This document shows positions 1-6,549 of a stretch of DNA of 20,329 bases, piece by piece (the stretch's first letter is position 1; every line of letters begins with the position of its first letter). The stretch covers positions 1-20,329 of the forward strand of contig JAFABT010000158.1 in assembly GCA_023425905.1 (NCBI GenBank), written 5' to 3'. The notes under the pieces are model-generated. The model saw only the letters and a program-made list of their open reading frames with translations. It had not been told where the DNA came from and did not search any database. The DNA is from Actinomycetes bacterium. Its GTDB lineage: Bacteria > Actinomycetota > Actinomycetes > Actinomycetales > Cellulomonadaceae. The translations under genes and the position numbers were made by a program.

Positions 1-449
1 GTGCCCGCGGCACCGGCGACCGCTGCGCACATCTCGTCGACGGCCGTCAGCGCCAGCTGCGTCGCGCCGAGCGCCAGAGCTCCCCCGAGCAGCGCCTTGC
101 CGACTCCCACGACGGCGCGGGCCAGCCCGGCGCCCTCCCGGCGGAGGACTGAGCCAATCACCTGGGCGGCGAACAGTCCGACGACGAGGGGCAGCGTGAC
201 CGCCGCGACGACGCCGACGTTGGCCCGGAGCCAGTCGGCGGAGAGGTCCACGGCGGTGGACGAGTCGAGGAGGCGCAGCGCCATCTCGCCTAGGTGAGCG
301 GCAGCGTTGGTGAAGGCACCCGCGATGCCGCCGAGGACGTAGTCCGAGGCCGCGGCCTGGGCCGATCCCGCGGCGTTCGAGACCAGGTCGCAGACCAAGA
401 CGATGGGCCCGACGCACGGGTCGAGCTCGGTGGCAACCACGTCAGACAC
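1..449 (-). CDS. TrbL/VirB6-like conjugal transfer membrane protein (C-terminus off the window)
   Basis: This reading frame runs to the left edge without a stop, giving about 149 residues of the N-terminal part. It begins VSDVVATELDPCVGPIV. After a soluble stretch it has two long hydrophobic segments, around NVGVVAAVTLPLVVGLFAAQ and AVVGVGKALLGGALALGATQ, as expected of a polytopic inner-membrane mating-channel protein. The GTG at 449 overlaps the stop of the DUF6112 gene by 8 nt, so the two are translationally coupled; a second GTG at 440 is a possible start. In actinobacterial conjugative elements a DUF6112 gene is commonly followed by a TrbL-like gene, and this order supports the call. The family is inferred from context and hydrophobicity, since no catalytic motif exists to test it. 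Confidence 0.62.
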   Translation of the reverse strand, partial: MSDVVATELDPCVGPIVLVCDLVSNAAGSAQAAASDYVLGGIAGAFTNAAAHLGEMALRLLDSSTAVDLSADWLRANVGVVAAVTLPLVVGLFAAQVIGSVLRREGAGLARAVVGVGKALLGGALALGATQLALTAVDEMCAAVAGAAG

Positions 450-753
450 CGGACCCGAGACCGGCGAAGAACCCGACGATCGCGTTCGCGGCTCCGATGA
501 GCAGCGCCCCACCGGCCGAGACAACCACGCCGGACTTGCCGCCCGACGCGTACTGGTAGTTGCCCTGCTGGTGGGCCAGTGCCCACGCGATCACGGAGAC
601 CACAAGGCCGGCGACGCAGGCCACCAAGCCCCACGTCAGCAGGGCGCCGACGATCGACCGGACGACAGGCAGACCGGGCAGCCCGTCCTCGTTCGGGCTG
701 ATGCCGGGGTCGGCCGCTGCGAGCGACCACCGTGCGAGTCCAGACGCGACCAT
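442..753 (-). CDS. DUF6112-type small integral membrane protein of a conjugative element
   Basis: This is a 103-residue protein with an N-terminal soluble stretch including GLPGLPVVRSIVGALLTWG. It has two clear membrane segments at roughly residues 34-59 and 75-100, separated by a short polar loop (HQQGNYQYASGGK). This two-helix layout and the phrase LPGL..VRSIVGALLT resemble the DUF6112 family found next to TrbL-like genes in actinobacterial conjugative elements. A strong Shine-Dalgarno (GGGAGG) lies about 7 nt before the ATG at 753. It is the first gene of a leftward transcript that continues into the TrbL-like gene. It faces away from the NgoMIV-type gene, so the roughly 100 bp between them should hold promoters in both directions. 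The molecular role is unknown; membrane location is a confident prediction. Confidence 0.7.
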   Translation of the reverse strand: MVASGLARWSLAAADPGISPNEDGLPGLPVVRSIVGALLTWGLVACVAGLVVSVIAWALAHQQGNYQYASGGKSGVVVSAGGALLIGAANAIVGFFAGLGSGV

Positions 754-839
754 GGCAGACCTCCCGCCGTCGTGCGCGCCGGAGGCGGCGCGCTCACGTA
801 GAGGTGTGCCGCGAGGACTACCAACGTGCGGGTCGATCG

Positions 840-845
840 GCCGGC
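840..845. promoter_or_regulatory. GCCGGC site just upstream of the NgoMIV-type gene
   Basis: The predicted recognition sequence of the neighbouring restriction-modification system ends 11 nt before the GTG start of the NgoMIV-like gene. It could let the methyltransferase's methylation influence expression of the endonuclease. The sequence is directly visible; a regulatory role is inference, because GCCGGC is common in DNA of this composition. Confidence 0.3.
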
Positions 846-856
846 AAGATGATCGC

Positions 857-1714
857 GTGCCTGCGTCTTTCGCCGCTGGACTCTGCGGTTACCGGGGTCT
901 GAACGGGAACCCGAACACCTCCGACAACAACGACGGGCAGTCAAAGGTGCTCGGCAGAGCACTCTTCGAGGAGCTCGGCGTTCCTCCGACTGCTACTGGT
1001 CCTGAGGACGCGGGAACCGAGCTGGAGAAGCGCATCGAGGCGGACTTCCGGCGCCTTCGGGGGGACCTGCGGGTGTCGCGGTCGACCTCCGCTGCGGAGT
1101 TCGAGCAGTACGAGCACCTTCTGGTCCTGAAGACGTTCCGGCAGGCGATCTCCGATGCACCCGCCGATGTGGACTCCTTGATCGGCGCACTTCGCGCGCT
1201 CCCCGCGAGCCGGGAGCGCGACACGGCCATGCGCCTTGCGAGCCGACTCGAGGGGCAGGTCGACAAGCAGCGGGCGGCCGTCACGGCTCTACTCCGGGAC
1301 ACACCAGAGGAGTCCCTCCTGAAGATCGACCTGACGGTCGCGACAGAGAGGTCAGCAGGAGCACCGCGACTTGAGGTCGCCCTGTCGGCCAAGTGGTCTC
1401 TGCGGACCGACCGTGCTCAGGATTGCGTCTCCCAGGGCTCGAAGCTCGTGTCGCAGCGGCGAGGTCGGATGCCCCACTTCGCCGTCATCACGATGGAGCC
1501 GCGTCCTGCGATGCTGCGGATCCTGGCGGACGGATCAGGCGCCGTGGACTGCGTGTATCACCTGGACCTCGGCGCGCTTGAGCGGGCAATTCGGCGGACC
1601 GCCCAGGGCGCTAGCGGACGAGGCTTGTCACCGCTCCGAACCTTCGAGCGGCTGCTCGCACAGCGGCGCCTTCGGGACTACGACGAGCTCCTCGATGAGG
1701 TGCGGAGGATCTGA
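857..1714 (+). CDS. NgoMIV-family type II restriction endonuclease (predicted GCCGGC)
   Basis: This is a 285-residue protein, close to the 286 residues recalled for NgoMIV. It has the family's N-terminal NGNPNTSDNN..SKVLGRA block (residues 17-35). A PD-(D/E)xK-like core follows: KIDLTV with D158, then VALSAKWSLRTDRAQD with S177 and K179, then GRMPHFAVITMEPRP. NgoMIV is a tetrameric enzyme cutting G^CCGGC, so the same target is predicted. The GTG at 857 is chosen because family similarity starts there; upstream in-frame sequence looks non-coding and the ribosome site is weak. Oddities: the residue 14 after the catalytic lysine is Gln193 where I recall NgoMIV having Glu201, and the D-to-K spacing (21) is shorter than I recall (47). 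The gene converges on vsr, overlapping its 3' end by 37 bp. A GCCGGC site lies 11 nt before the start. Confidence 0.82.
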   Translation: MPASFAAGLCGYRGLNGNPNTSDNNDGQSKVLGRALFEELGVPPTATGPEDAGTELEKRIEADFRRLRGDLRVSRSTSAAEFEQYEHLLVLKTFRQAISDAPADVDSLIGALRALPASRERDTAMRLASRLEGQVDKQRAAVTALLRDTPEESLLKIDLTVATERSAGAPRLEVALSAKWSLRTDRAQDCVSQGSKLVSQRRGRMPHFAVITMEPRPAMLRILADGSGAVDCVYHLDLGALERAIRRTAQGASGRGLSPLRTFERLLAQRRLRDYDELLDEVRRI

Positions 1715-2157
1715 CTGTGGCCTGCCGTTCCGGCCGCGTTGTCACGCGGACCGAGAACCGCCGTCACTTCATCAAGGGCATGCGTCGGCTCGGTGTGCTC
1801 CCACAGTCGCAGCACCGTCCAGCCGAGGGCTGCTAGGTGCGCGGCGGTCGCCACGTCACGTTCGCGGTTCCTGTCGAGCTTGGCGATCCACCAGCCGTTG
1901 TTGGCCGTCGGCACCTGTCCGTGATCGGGACATCCATGCCAGAAGCAGCCGTCGATGAACACAGCGACCTTCGCGCGCGTGAAGGCGATGTCGATCGATC
2001 TTCGAGGCAGGCCGGGAACGGGGTAATTGACGCGGTAGCGGTAGCCCGCTGCATGCAGCAGGCGGCGCAGCGCCAGTTCCGGCCCGGTGTCCCGCCGGGG
2101 GTGCCTGCTCATCCGCGCAGAGACACCGGCCGAGCTCGGCACCGGGCGCTCGGTCAT
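1678..2157 (-). CDS. vsr: Very short patch repair (Vsr) T:G mismatch endonuclease
   Basis: This is a 159-residue protein with the Vsr signature throughout: RRDTGPELALRRLLHAAGYRYRV (residues 21-43), the catalytic strand SIDIAF with D56, KVAVFIDGCFWHGCPDHG (63-80) carrying the Cys/His cluster, then WW..KLDRNRERD and the LGWTVLRLWEHT strand. Vsr enzymes nick next to T in T:G mismatches produced when 5-methylcytosine deaminates, and so protect sites methylated by the partner methyltransferase. The ATG lies 1 nt after the methyltransferase stop, indicating a coupled operon and a matched specificity. The last 25 or so residues are low-complexity and overlap the end of the convergent NgoMIV-like gene. 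The family call is secure; the exact sequence specificity is inferred from the neighbours. Confidence 0.93.
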   Translation of the reverse strand: MTERPVPSSAGVSARMSRHPRRDTGPELALRRLLHAAGYRYRVNYPVPGLPRRSIDIAFTRAKVAVFIDGCFWHGCPDHGQVPTANNGWWIAKLDRNRERDVATAAHLAALGWTVLRLWEHTEPTHALDEVTAVLGPRDNAAGTAGHSQILRTSSRSSS

Positions 2158-2158
2158 G

Positions 2159-3256
2159 TCAGGGCTTCGCGGACGACTCCGCGCGCTCGATCTGCTCGAA
2201 GACGTGGAGAGCGATGGCCTTGGCGAGCAACGGCGGAACCGCGTTTCCGATCTGCCTGGCGATCTCGGTCTTGGTGCCGTCGAACTCGAAGCTGTCGGGG
2301 AAGCTCTGGATGCGCGCAGCCTCGCGATGCGTGATGGGGCGGTGCTCCTGGGGGTGGAGGTAACGGCCCTTCTCCGGCTTGAAGAACTCGGTCCTGATCG
2401 TGACCGACGGGCGGTCCCACCAGAGCCGGCCCATCACATCCGTTGTACCTGTTGGCTTGTTGAGCCAGCAGTCCGGCGTGATGTCCGGCCGGTTCCTCTG
2501 GAGATCGAACCGATTCCCTCCCGGCGGGATGGCCCTGTAGCGCTCGATGGAGACGGGGCGCGGGTTACGCCGGAAGTGAAGATCCTGCCGATTGTGGTCA
2601 TCGAGCCCGAGGTCGGTTGCCTCGGGCATCGGCTCAAGATCGCCGATGTGCTGCCGCACCGTCTCGTAGGGGACGGCCCCGCGGCTGTCCGGCCCGTGAC
2701 TAGGCAGGGGGGGCCAAGGCAGCGTGTGACCGGGCTTCAGGTCTCCACCCGCGAGAACGGCGACGAAGATGCCCCGACGTCGCCGCTGCGGAACGCCGTA
2801 GTCGGCTGCGTTCAAGACGCCGAAGCCGTAGCTGTACTTCTTGAGGTGAGACTGGGTGTTCATGAGTTGGAGGAGCGTCTCGAACTGCGCCGAGCGCTGG
2901 AACTCGGGCACGTTCTCGATCACGAAGGCCTTCGGCTGTACCTGCCTCACCGCCCGCAGGTACTGCCGCCAGAGCTCGTTCATCTCGGCGCGGCTGGTGT
3001 CGTCGCGGTCGCGACCCAGGGGCGAGAAGCCCTGGCACGGAGGGCCGCCGATGATGACCTCAGCGGGCTCGAACTCCTCGAGGTCCTCGATGGGTCCGGC
3101 GTAGACGGGGGTCCCGAAGTTGCGCTTGAAGGTGCTGGCGGCCGCCTCGTCGATCTCGACGGCGAACGTCGAACGGAAGCCGACCCCGGCCAGCTCGAAG
3201 CCCAGCGACAATCCACCGGCACCCGCGAAGAGGTCCAAGGTGCGCAGTTCTCTCAT
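2159..3256 (-). CDS. DNA (cytosine-5) methyltransferase, predicted to protect GCCGGC
   Basis: This is a 365-residue C5-methyltransferase with the motifs in order: motif I DLFAGAGGLSLGF (8-20), motif IV GGPPCQGFSPLG with catalytic C74, motif VI ENV (114-116), motif VIII QRRRR (157-161), and motifs IX-X with RIQSFPDSF and GNAVPPLLAKAI near residue 340. It transfers a methyl group from SAM to C5 of cytosine. The start at 3256 is chosen over upstream ATGs because it directly precedes motif I and has a good ribosome site (GGAGGA, 5 nt away). It is followed by vsr with a 1-nt gap. The flanking endonucleases belong to two families that both read GCCGGC, so that target is inferred. In class 2 DISARM a 5mC methyltransferase marks self DNA, so a second role with the downstream DrmAB operon is possible but unproven. 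Confidence 0.93.
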   Translation of the reverse strand: MRELRTLDLFAGAGGLSLGFELAGVGFRSTFAVEIDEAAASTFKRNFGTPVYAGPIEDLEEFEPAEVIIGGPPCQGFSPLGRDRDDTSRAEMNELWRQYLRAVRQVQPKAFVIENVPEFQRSAQFETLLQLMNTQSHLKKYSYGFGVLNAADYGVPQRRRRGIFVAVLAGGDLKPGHTLPWPPLPSHGPDSRGAVPYETVRQHIGDLEPMPEATDLGLDDHNRQDLHFRRNPRPVSIERYRAIPPGGNRFDLQRNRPDITPDCWLNKPTGTTDVMGRLWWDRPSVTIRTEFFKPEKGRYLHPQEHRPITHREAARIQSFPDSFEFDGTKTEIARQIGNAVPPLLAKAIALHVFEQIERAESSAKP

Positions 3257-3448
3257 CGTGGTCCTCCGTCGCCCGGTACACACAGCCGCCCGCCCGGACG
3301 GGCCGCGCACGTTGAGGGGAGTCAAGCAGCCGCCTCCGACACATCATCCACGTTCGGGGGTCGTCCTTGGCAGTGCGACGCGCTCTTGTGGGCACGCGGA
3401 GCCTCATGGGGGTTGTGGATCTCGCCCGATGGGATCCGTTGATCCGAT
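3257..3448. other. Gap between naeI-like and methyltransferase genes
   Basis: This 192-bp stretch has no credible gene. It should hold the methyltransferase-vsr promoter. On the minus strand a TTGACT -35-like hexamer is visible near 3325, but no -10 follows at a normal distance. A short GGATC/GATCC hairpin (3432-3445) lies 3 nt after the naeI-like stop. Unlike the regions upstream of both endonuclease genes, it contains no GCCGGC. Confidence 0.4.
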
Positions 3449-4474
3449 TCAGTCCGTCTCGCCGAGCGCGCGGCTGCGTGGAACCCTCGGGGCCGCTGCC
3501 AACCACTCGTCCGGCTCGGCGAGTCGCCACGAGACGCCTTCCGCTTCGAAGGTCGACGGCCCCGGGGCTTCGGCCGGTGCCACGCGGGCCGAGACCCACT
3601 CGCCGCTCCTTGGCGCTGGGAGTCCGAGCGCCTGAGCGACGGCGACATCCCACTCGTAGTGGCCCAGCACGATGATGCCTTCACCGCCGAGGTACTTGGT
3701 CTCGCGCGCCATGCGGGCACGCCGCGGACCGTCCTTCTGCTGTGCGACGGTCAGGACCACGTCGCGGCGGATGATGCGGTGCTGCACCGACCGGAACAGC
3801 TCGTTGATGCGCTGCTGGCCGCTCCTCGGGGCGAATATGCGTTCCACGACGGCCGGTTGCAGGTGAAGGAGGAGGTTCTCCGGGAGCTCGCGGTCCCGCC
3901 AGAGCCACCTGACCCGCTCGTGCCCGGACTTCAGCATCTTCTTCTTGCGGTCCCGGTTACCGGCCCCGCGCCCGAGGTGGCGGGAGTCGACCCGCCAGAG
4001 CCCTGCGGACCACCGGCTGGCTTCGTCGTCCGCCCAGGTCAGCAGGACGAGGTGCCCGAGTGACTCCAGGGGGAGCTCCCACCCACCGAAGAACATCGAG
4101 TACTTGCAGTCGACCTCGTGACCCGCGACGCGGTAGTCCATCGCGACCCCGTCCTCGAGGTCGAACTCCTTGCCGAGGTTGATCTCGACGATGGTGCCGA
4201 CGTGGGTCTTCTCCGTCTTCCGGAGGTCGGAGTAACGGAACCGCATTGTGCGAGGACCGTCGAGGACTTGGTCGAGAGACTCGCGGAGAACCGTCGCGAA
4301 GCGCTCGCCGTCCGGGTCCTGCCGGAGGAACCACTGCGCCACTTCCCGGAGGTCGCCGTCGTCCTCCGGTTCCGTGATCTCTTGGACGATGCGCTCGAGG
4401 TCGGGTTCGTCGGCCGCGGTTCCCTGCACATCGGGCAGATCGAAGAGCGACTCGCCCCCGCCGCTGCCTCGCAT
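3449..4474 (-). CDS. NaeI-family type IIE restriction endonuclease (predicted GCCGGC)
   Basis: This is a 341-residue protein against about 317 for NaeI. The catalytic core matches NaeI exactly in spacing: E97, D113, and D122-C123-K124 (E-x15-D-x8-DCK), corresponding to recalled NaeI residues E70, D86, D95 and K97. The stretch SLDQVLDG (66-73) aligns with the NaeI ligase-like segment around Leu43; here that position is Val70. The C-terminal half (HERVRWLWRDRELPENLLLH, then QHRIIRRD) fits the Topo/effector-DNA domain that makes NaeI need a second site. NaeI cuts GCC^GGC bluntly. The ATG at 4474 has no ribosome site but has a -10-like TACGCT just upstream, so the mRNA may be leaderless. The gene lies upstream of the methyltransferase on the same strand with a 192-bp gap. 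Confidence 0.88.
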   Translation of the reverse strand: MRGSGGGESLFDLPDVQGTAADEPDLERIVQEITEPEDDGDLREVAQWFLRQDPDGERFATVLRESLDQVLDGPRTMRFRYSDLRKTEKTHVGTIVEINLGKEFDLEDGVAMDYRVAGHEVDCKYSMFFGGWELPLESLGHLVLLTWADDEASRWSAGLWRVDSRHLGRGAGNRDRKKKMLKSGHERVRWLWRDRELPENLLLHLQPAVVERIFAPRSGQQRINELFRSVQHRIIRRDVVLTVAQQKDGPRRARMARETKYLGGEGIIVLGHYEWDVAVAQALGLPAPRSGEWVSARVAPAEAPGPSTFEAEGVSWRLAEPDEWLAAAPRVPRSRALGETD

Positions 4475-4480
4475 ATCGGG

Positions 4481-4486
4481 AGCGTA
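4481..4486 (-). promoter_or_regulatory. Candidate -10 element of a leaderless naeI-like transcript
   Basis: Read on the minus strand, TACGCT (matches TANNNT) is followed by six bases and then the ATG at 4474, so transcription would start at or next to the A of the start codon. No Shine-Dalgarno is present before this ATG. Leaderless genes with this layout are common in actinobacteria. No convincing -35 element is visible. Confidence 0.4.
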
Positions 4487-4576
4487 GCGAGTGCACAGCC
4501 TTCGGTTGGCGCGCTTCGTCCACAAGGGCCGGCGGCGAAGCTCGCGCCAGCGCGGGGAGGCCACCACGATGGCCGC

Positions 4577-4870
4577 ATGGATCAGCCGCGGTTCACCCTC
4601 GACGGGCACGACGCGACATGGCCCGCAGTGCGCCTCGGAGAGCCGTGGAACGGATTCGCGACGCCGGTCGTCACGCGGTCGACGCTGGCATCCCTCCTGG
4701 AGGCGACGGGGGACGGCCACCGGTGGGAGGGCGATACCGCGTTCGTCTGGCCGACCATCGATCTCGGTCCGGAGGACGAGCCGGACCCCGAGTCCGTCGA
4801 CCGTCTGGAGCCCGACACCGAGGGGAACTACGACCTCGGCGCTCTGGGGTGGGTGTTCGTGGAGAGCTGA
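4577..4870 (+). CDS. Small very acidic protein of unknown function
   Basis: This is a 97-residue protein starting MDQPRFTLDGHDATWPAV. I do not recognise the family. About 20 Asp/Glu against 5 Arg give a strongly negative charge, concentrated in the C-terminal part (GPEDEPDPESVDRLEPDTEG). No signal peptide or membrane segment is seen. The frame is favoured over the overlapping arginine/serine-rich alternative because its composition is protein-like. The best ribosome site (GGGGAGG at 4554-4560) is 16 nt from this ATG, longer than usual. The gene is divergent from the naeI-like gene, sharing a 102-bp promoter region, and its stop abuts the stop of the BTAD remnant. It could be a small regulator, a DNA mimic or element backbone; nothing in the sequence decides. 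Confidence 0.55.
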   Translation: MDQPRFTLDGHDATWPAVRLGEPWNGFATPVVTRSTLASLLEATGDGHRWEGDTAFVWPTIDLGPEDEPDPESVDRLEPDTEGNYDLGALGWVFVES

Positions 4871-5137
4871 TCAGCGGCGGGTGCCCACCCGGGTTCGATC
4901 GACGTTCACCGGCCTCCTGGTCCCCTCCTCGACCCCCAGTGCGGTCAGATTCTCGACGTACCGCGCACGGAGCCGGTCGGCCGCCATCGCATCGTCTGCT
5001 GACCCAGCTGCTTCGAGAGCGTCGTCGAGAAGGAGCTCCGAGCACGCGTCGACGTTCAGACCTCGAGTCGCAGCCTCGAGACCTCCTCGTGCGTCGCCGG
5101 CCTCGATCAGGAGGCGGCTGAGGACGTGGGCCGGCCC
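4871..5137 (-). pseudogene. 3' remnant of a BTAD-type (bacterial transcriptional activator domain) gene
   Basis: The minus-strand frame reads GPAHVLSRLLIEAGDARGG, then LEAATRGLNVDACSELLLDDALEA, and ends ...TRVGTRR before a TGA at 4871. The pattern of paired helices (VLSRLLIEAGD..GLEAATRGL, then ELLLDDALEAA) is like the tail of the BTAD proteins encoded beside Tad pilus and conjugation genes in actinobacteria. There is no start codon or N-terminal part: the frame is joined out of phase to a tadC fragment. About 88 residues survive. The BTAD assignment rests on helix pattern and context. Confidence 0.5.
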
Positions 5138-5555
5138 GACGACGCAGCTCGGCGTCCGGGACGAGCGATAGGGCGCCAGCGGCCACGACGCCGATACCCA
5201 CCGGAAGGATGGGCGTCGCCGTCACGCCGACGAGGGCGAGCAGCGCGGCCATCACGAGGGGGAAGGCGAGACCGAGGACGGAGTAGCCGAGCTTGCGTGC
5301 TGCCAACGACTCGACCGTCTGCTCGGTCACCGCCAGCTCCGCCGCGAAGCGTCGCTGCCCGAAAGCCCTGATGACCCTCGGCAGCGCGCGGCCGCGCATC
5401 CGTGCGATCGCACCGGCCTCTCGGCTCGCGGATTCCTGGGCCGCCGAGCGATCGAGGCGGGCGAGGACGGCGGCATGGTCCGGTTGGGTGGGCACCAGTC
5501 CCGCGGCAATGACGGTGACGCCAGCCCCGACGAGCGCACCCGCCAGCAGGACCTC
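5138..5555 (-). pseudogene. 5' remnant of a TadC-like (type II secretion F family) membrane gene
   Basis: The minus-strand frame gives a hydrophobic N-terminus (EVLLAGALVGAGVTVIAAGL) and a soluble region with ARLDRSAAQES and GQRRFAAELAVTEQTVESL. A membrane block follows (LGYSVLGLAFPLVMAALLAL, then VGIGVVAAGALSLVPD), ending at ELRRRAG. This is the usual start of TadC-type proteins, but only about 140 residues remain where about 290 are expected. The native start codon is missing because the IS element begins at 5556, inside or at the edge of the gene. The 3' end is lost at about 5135, where the sequence switches to the BTAD remnant in another frame. An internal GTG (5495) could start translation, but the product would be truncated and fused to an out-of-frame tail. 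Confidence 0.72.
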
Positions 5556-5582
5556 TGTCTCGTGTCGGGTTCAGTGGAGGCT
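5556..5582 (+). repeat. IS3-family left terminal inverted repeat
   Basis: It begins tgtctcgtgtcgggt, then four non-matching bases, then tggaggct. The reverse complement of the right end has the same 15-base and 8-base blocks at the same spacing. Confidence 0.88.
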
Positions 5583-6549
5583 TGCAAGTGACGCGTCGGC
5601 GGTCGCCGGCGCGTTGTTCTGACGGTAGTGGATGTCCTCGTGCTCGGCTGGCGGGACCAGTCCGATCTCGCCGTGGAGGCGTCGGTGGTTGAACCAGTCG
5701 ATGTACTCAGCGACGGCGATCTCGAGGTCGTCGATGTTCTTCCAGAGCCCCTTGTTGCGGATCAGCTCCGCCTTGAACAGGGAGTTGAACGCTTCGGCGA
5801 GGGCGTTATCGTAGGAGTCGCCGGTGGACCCCACGGAGGCGACGGCGCCAGCTTCGGCGAGGCGCTGGGTGTAGCGAACAGCGACGTACTGAACACCCTT
5901 GTCGCTGTGATGGGTCAAGCCGGTGACGTCATGGCCGGCGCGCTGACGAGTCCAGAGGCCCATCTCCAACGCGTCCAGCGCCAGGTCGGTGCGCAGGCTC
6001 TTCGACAGCTGCCAGCCGACTACCCGCCGGGAGTAGACGTCGGTGACGAACGCGGCGTAGACCCATCCGGTGAACGTGCGGCAGTAGGTGATGTCCGCGA
6101 CCCACAACTGGTTCGGTGCGGTCGCGGTGAAGTCCCGATAGACGAGGTCCGGGCGGGTGTCCGGGCCGGTGCCGGCGATGGTTGTCCGCGGGCCTTTGGT
6201 CCGGGAGATCCCGCGCAACCCCGCCGCGCGCATCAGGCGGTGAACGGTGCAGCGCGCGTCGCGATGACCTTGCCGGTTCTTGCCGGTTCATCTCGGCGTG
6301 CACCTTGTTCACGCCATAGACCTCGTAGTTGGCCGCGTGGACCTGCCTGATCGCCTCGGTCGTCGCCTTGTCCGTAACCGACCTCGCAGACGGTGGACGG
6401 GTCCGGTGCGCGTAGTACGTGCTCGGGGCGACCTGCAGTTCCCTGCAGATCGGCTCGACCCCGAACCGGTCCTTGTGATCGTCGATGTACTCCACGATCA
6501 CCGTTGTGGGCGGTCGAGCTCCGCCGCGAAGAAAGCCGACGCGCTGCAC
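5571..6549 (-). pseudogene. IS3-family transposase orfB (DDE integrase core), frameshifted
   Basis: The first part reads TTVIVEYIDDHKDRFGVEPI, CRELQVAPSTYYAHR and YEVYGVNKVHAEMNRQ, then shifts frame. The second part, in another frame, reads GHRDARCTVHRLMRAAGLRG and continues through ADITY (first Asp), HHSDKGVQY (second Asp) and ALAEAFNSLFKAEL (Glu 36 residues after the second Asp), to the WFNHRRLHGEIGLVPPAE tail. The shift is caused by a direct 10-bp duplication at 6269-6288 (cttgccggtt twice). Removing one copy restores MNRQ-GHRDARCTVHRLM. OrfB would normally be made by -1 frameshifting from orfA, and the frames are placed accordingly. Confidence 0.88.
6269..6288. repeat. 10-bp tandem duplication inactivating the transposase
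   Basis: Two adjacent copies of cttgccggtt (6269-6278 and 6279-6288) sit exactly where the two halves of orfB fall out of frame. Deleting one copy restores a continuous IS3 orfB. Confidence 0.9.

Noticed and set aside
560..856. Upstream extension of the NgoMIV-like reading frame to 560
   Set aside because: The extra residues lie across the minus-strand DUF6112 gene and have shadow-frame composition; family similarity starts at about 857.
3432..3445. Terminator after the naeI-like gene (GGATC/GATCC hairpin)
   Set aside because: The stem is only 5 bp and no T-run follows on the minus strand.
4671..5137. Continuation of the TadC-like frame past 5137 as one 274-residue protein
   Set aside because: After ELRRRAG the residues become arginine/proline-rich noise while another frame becomes protein-like, so this is a fusion scar and not a longer protein.
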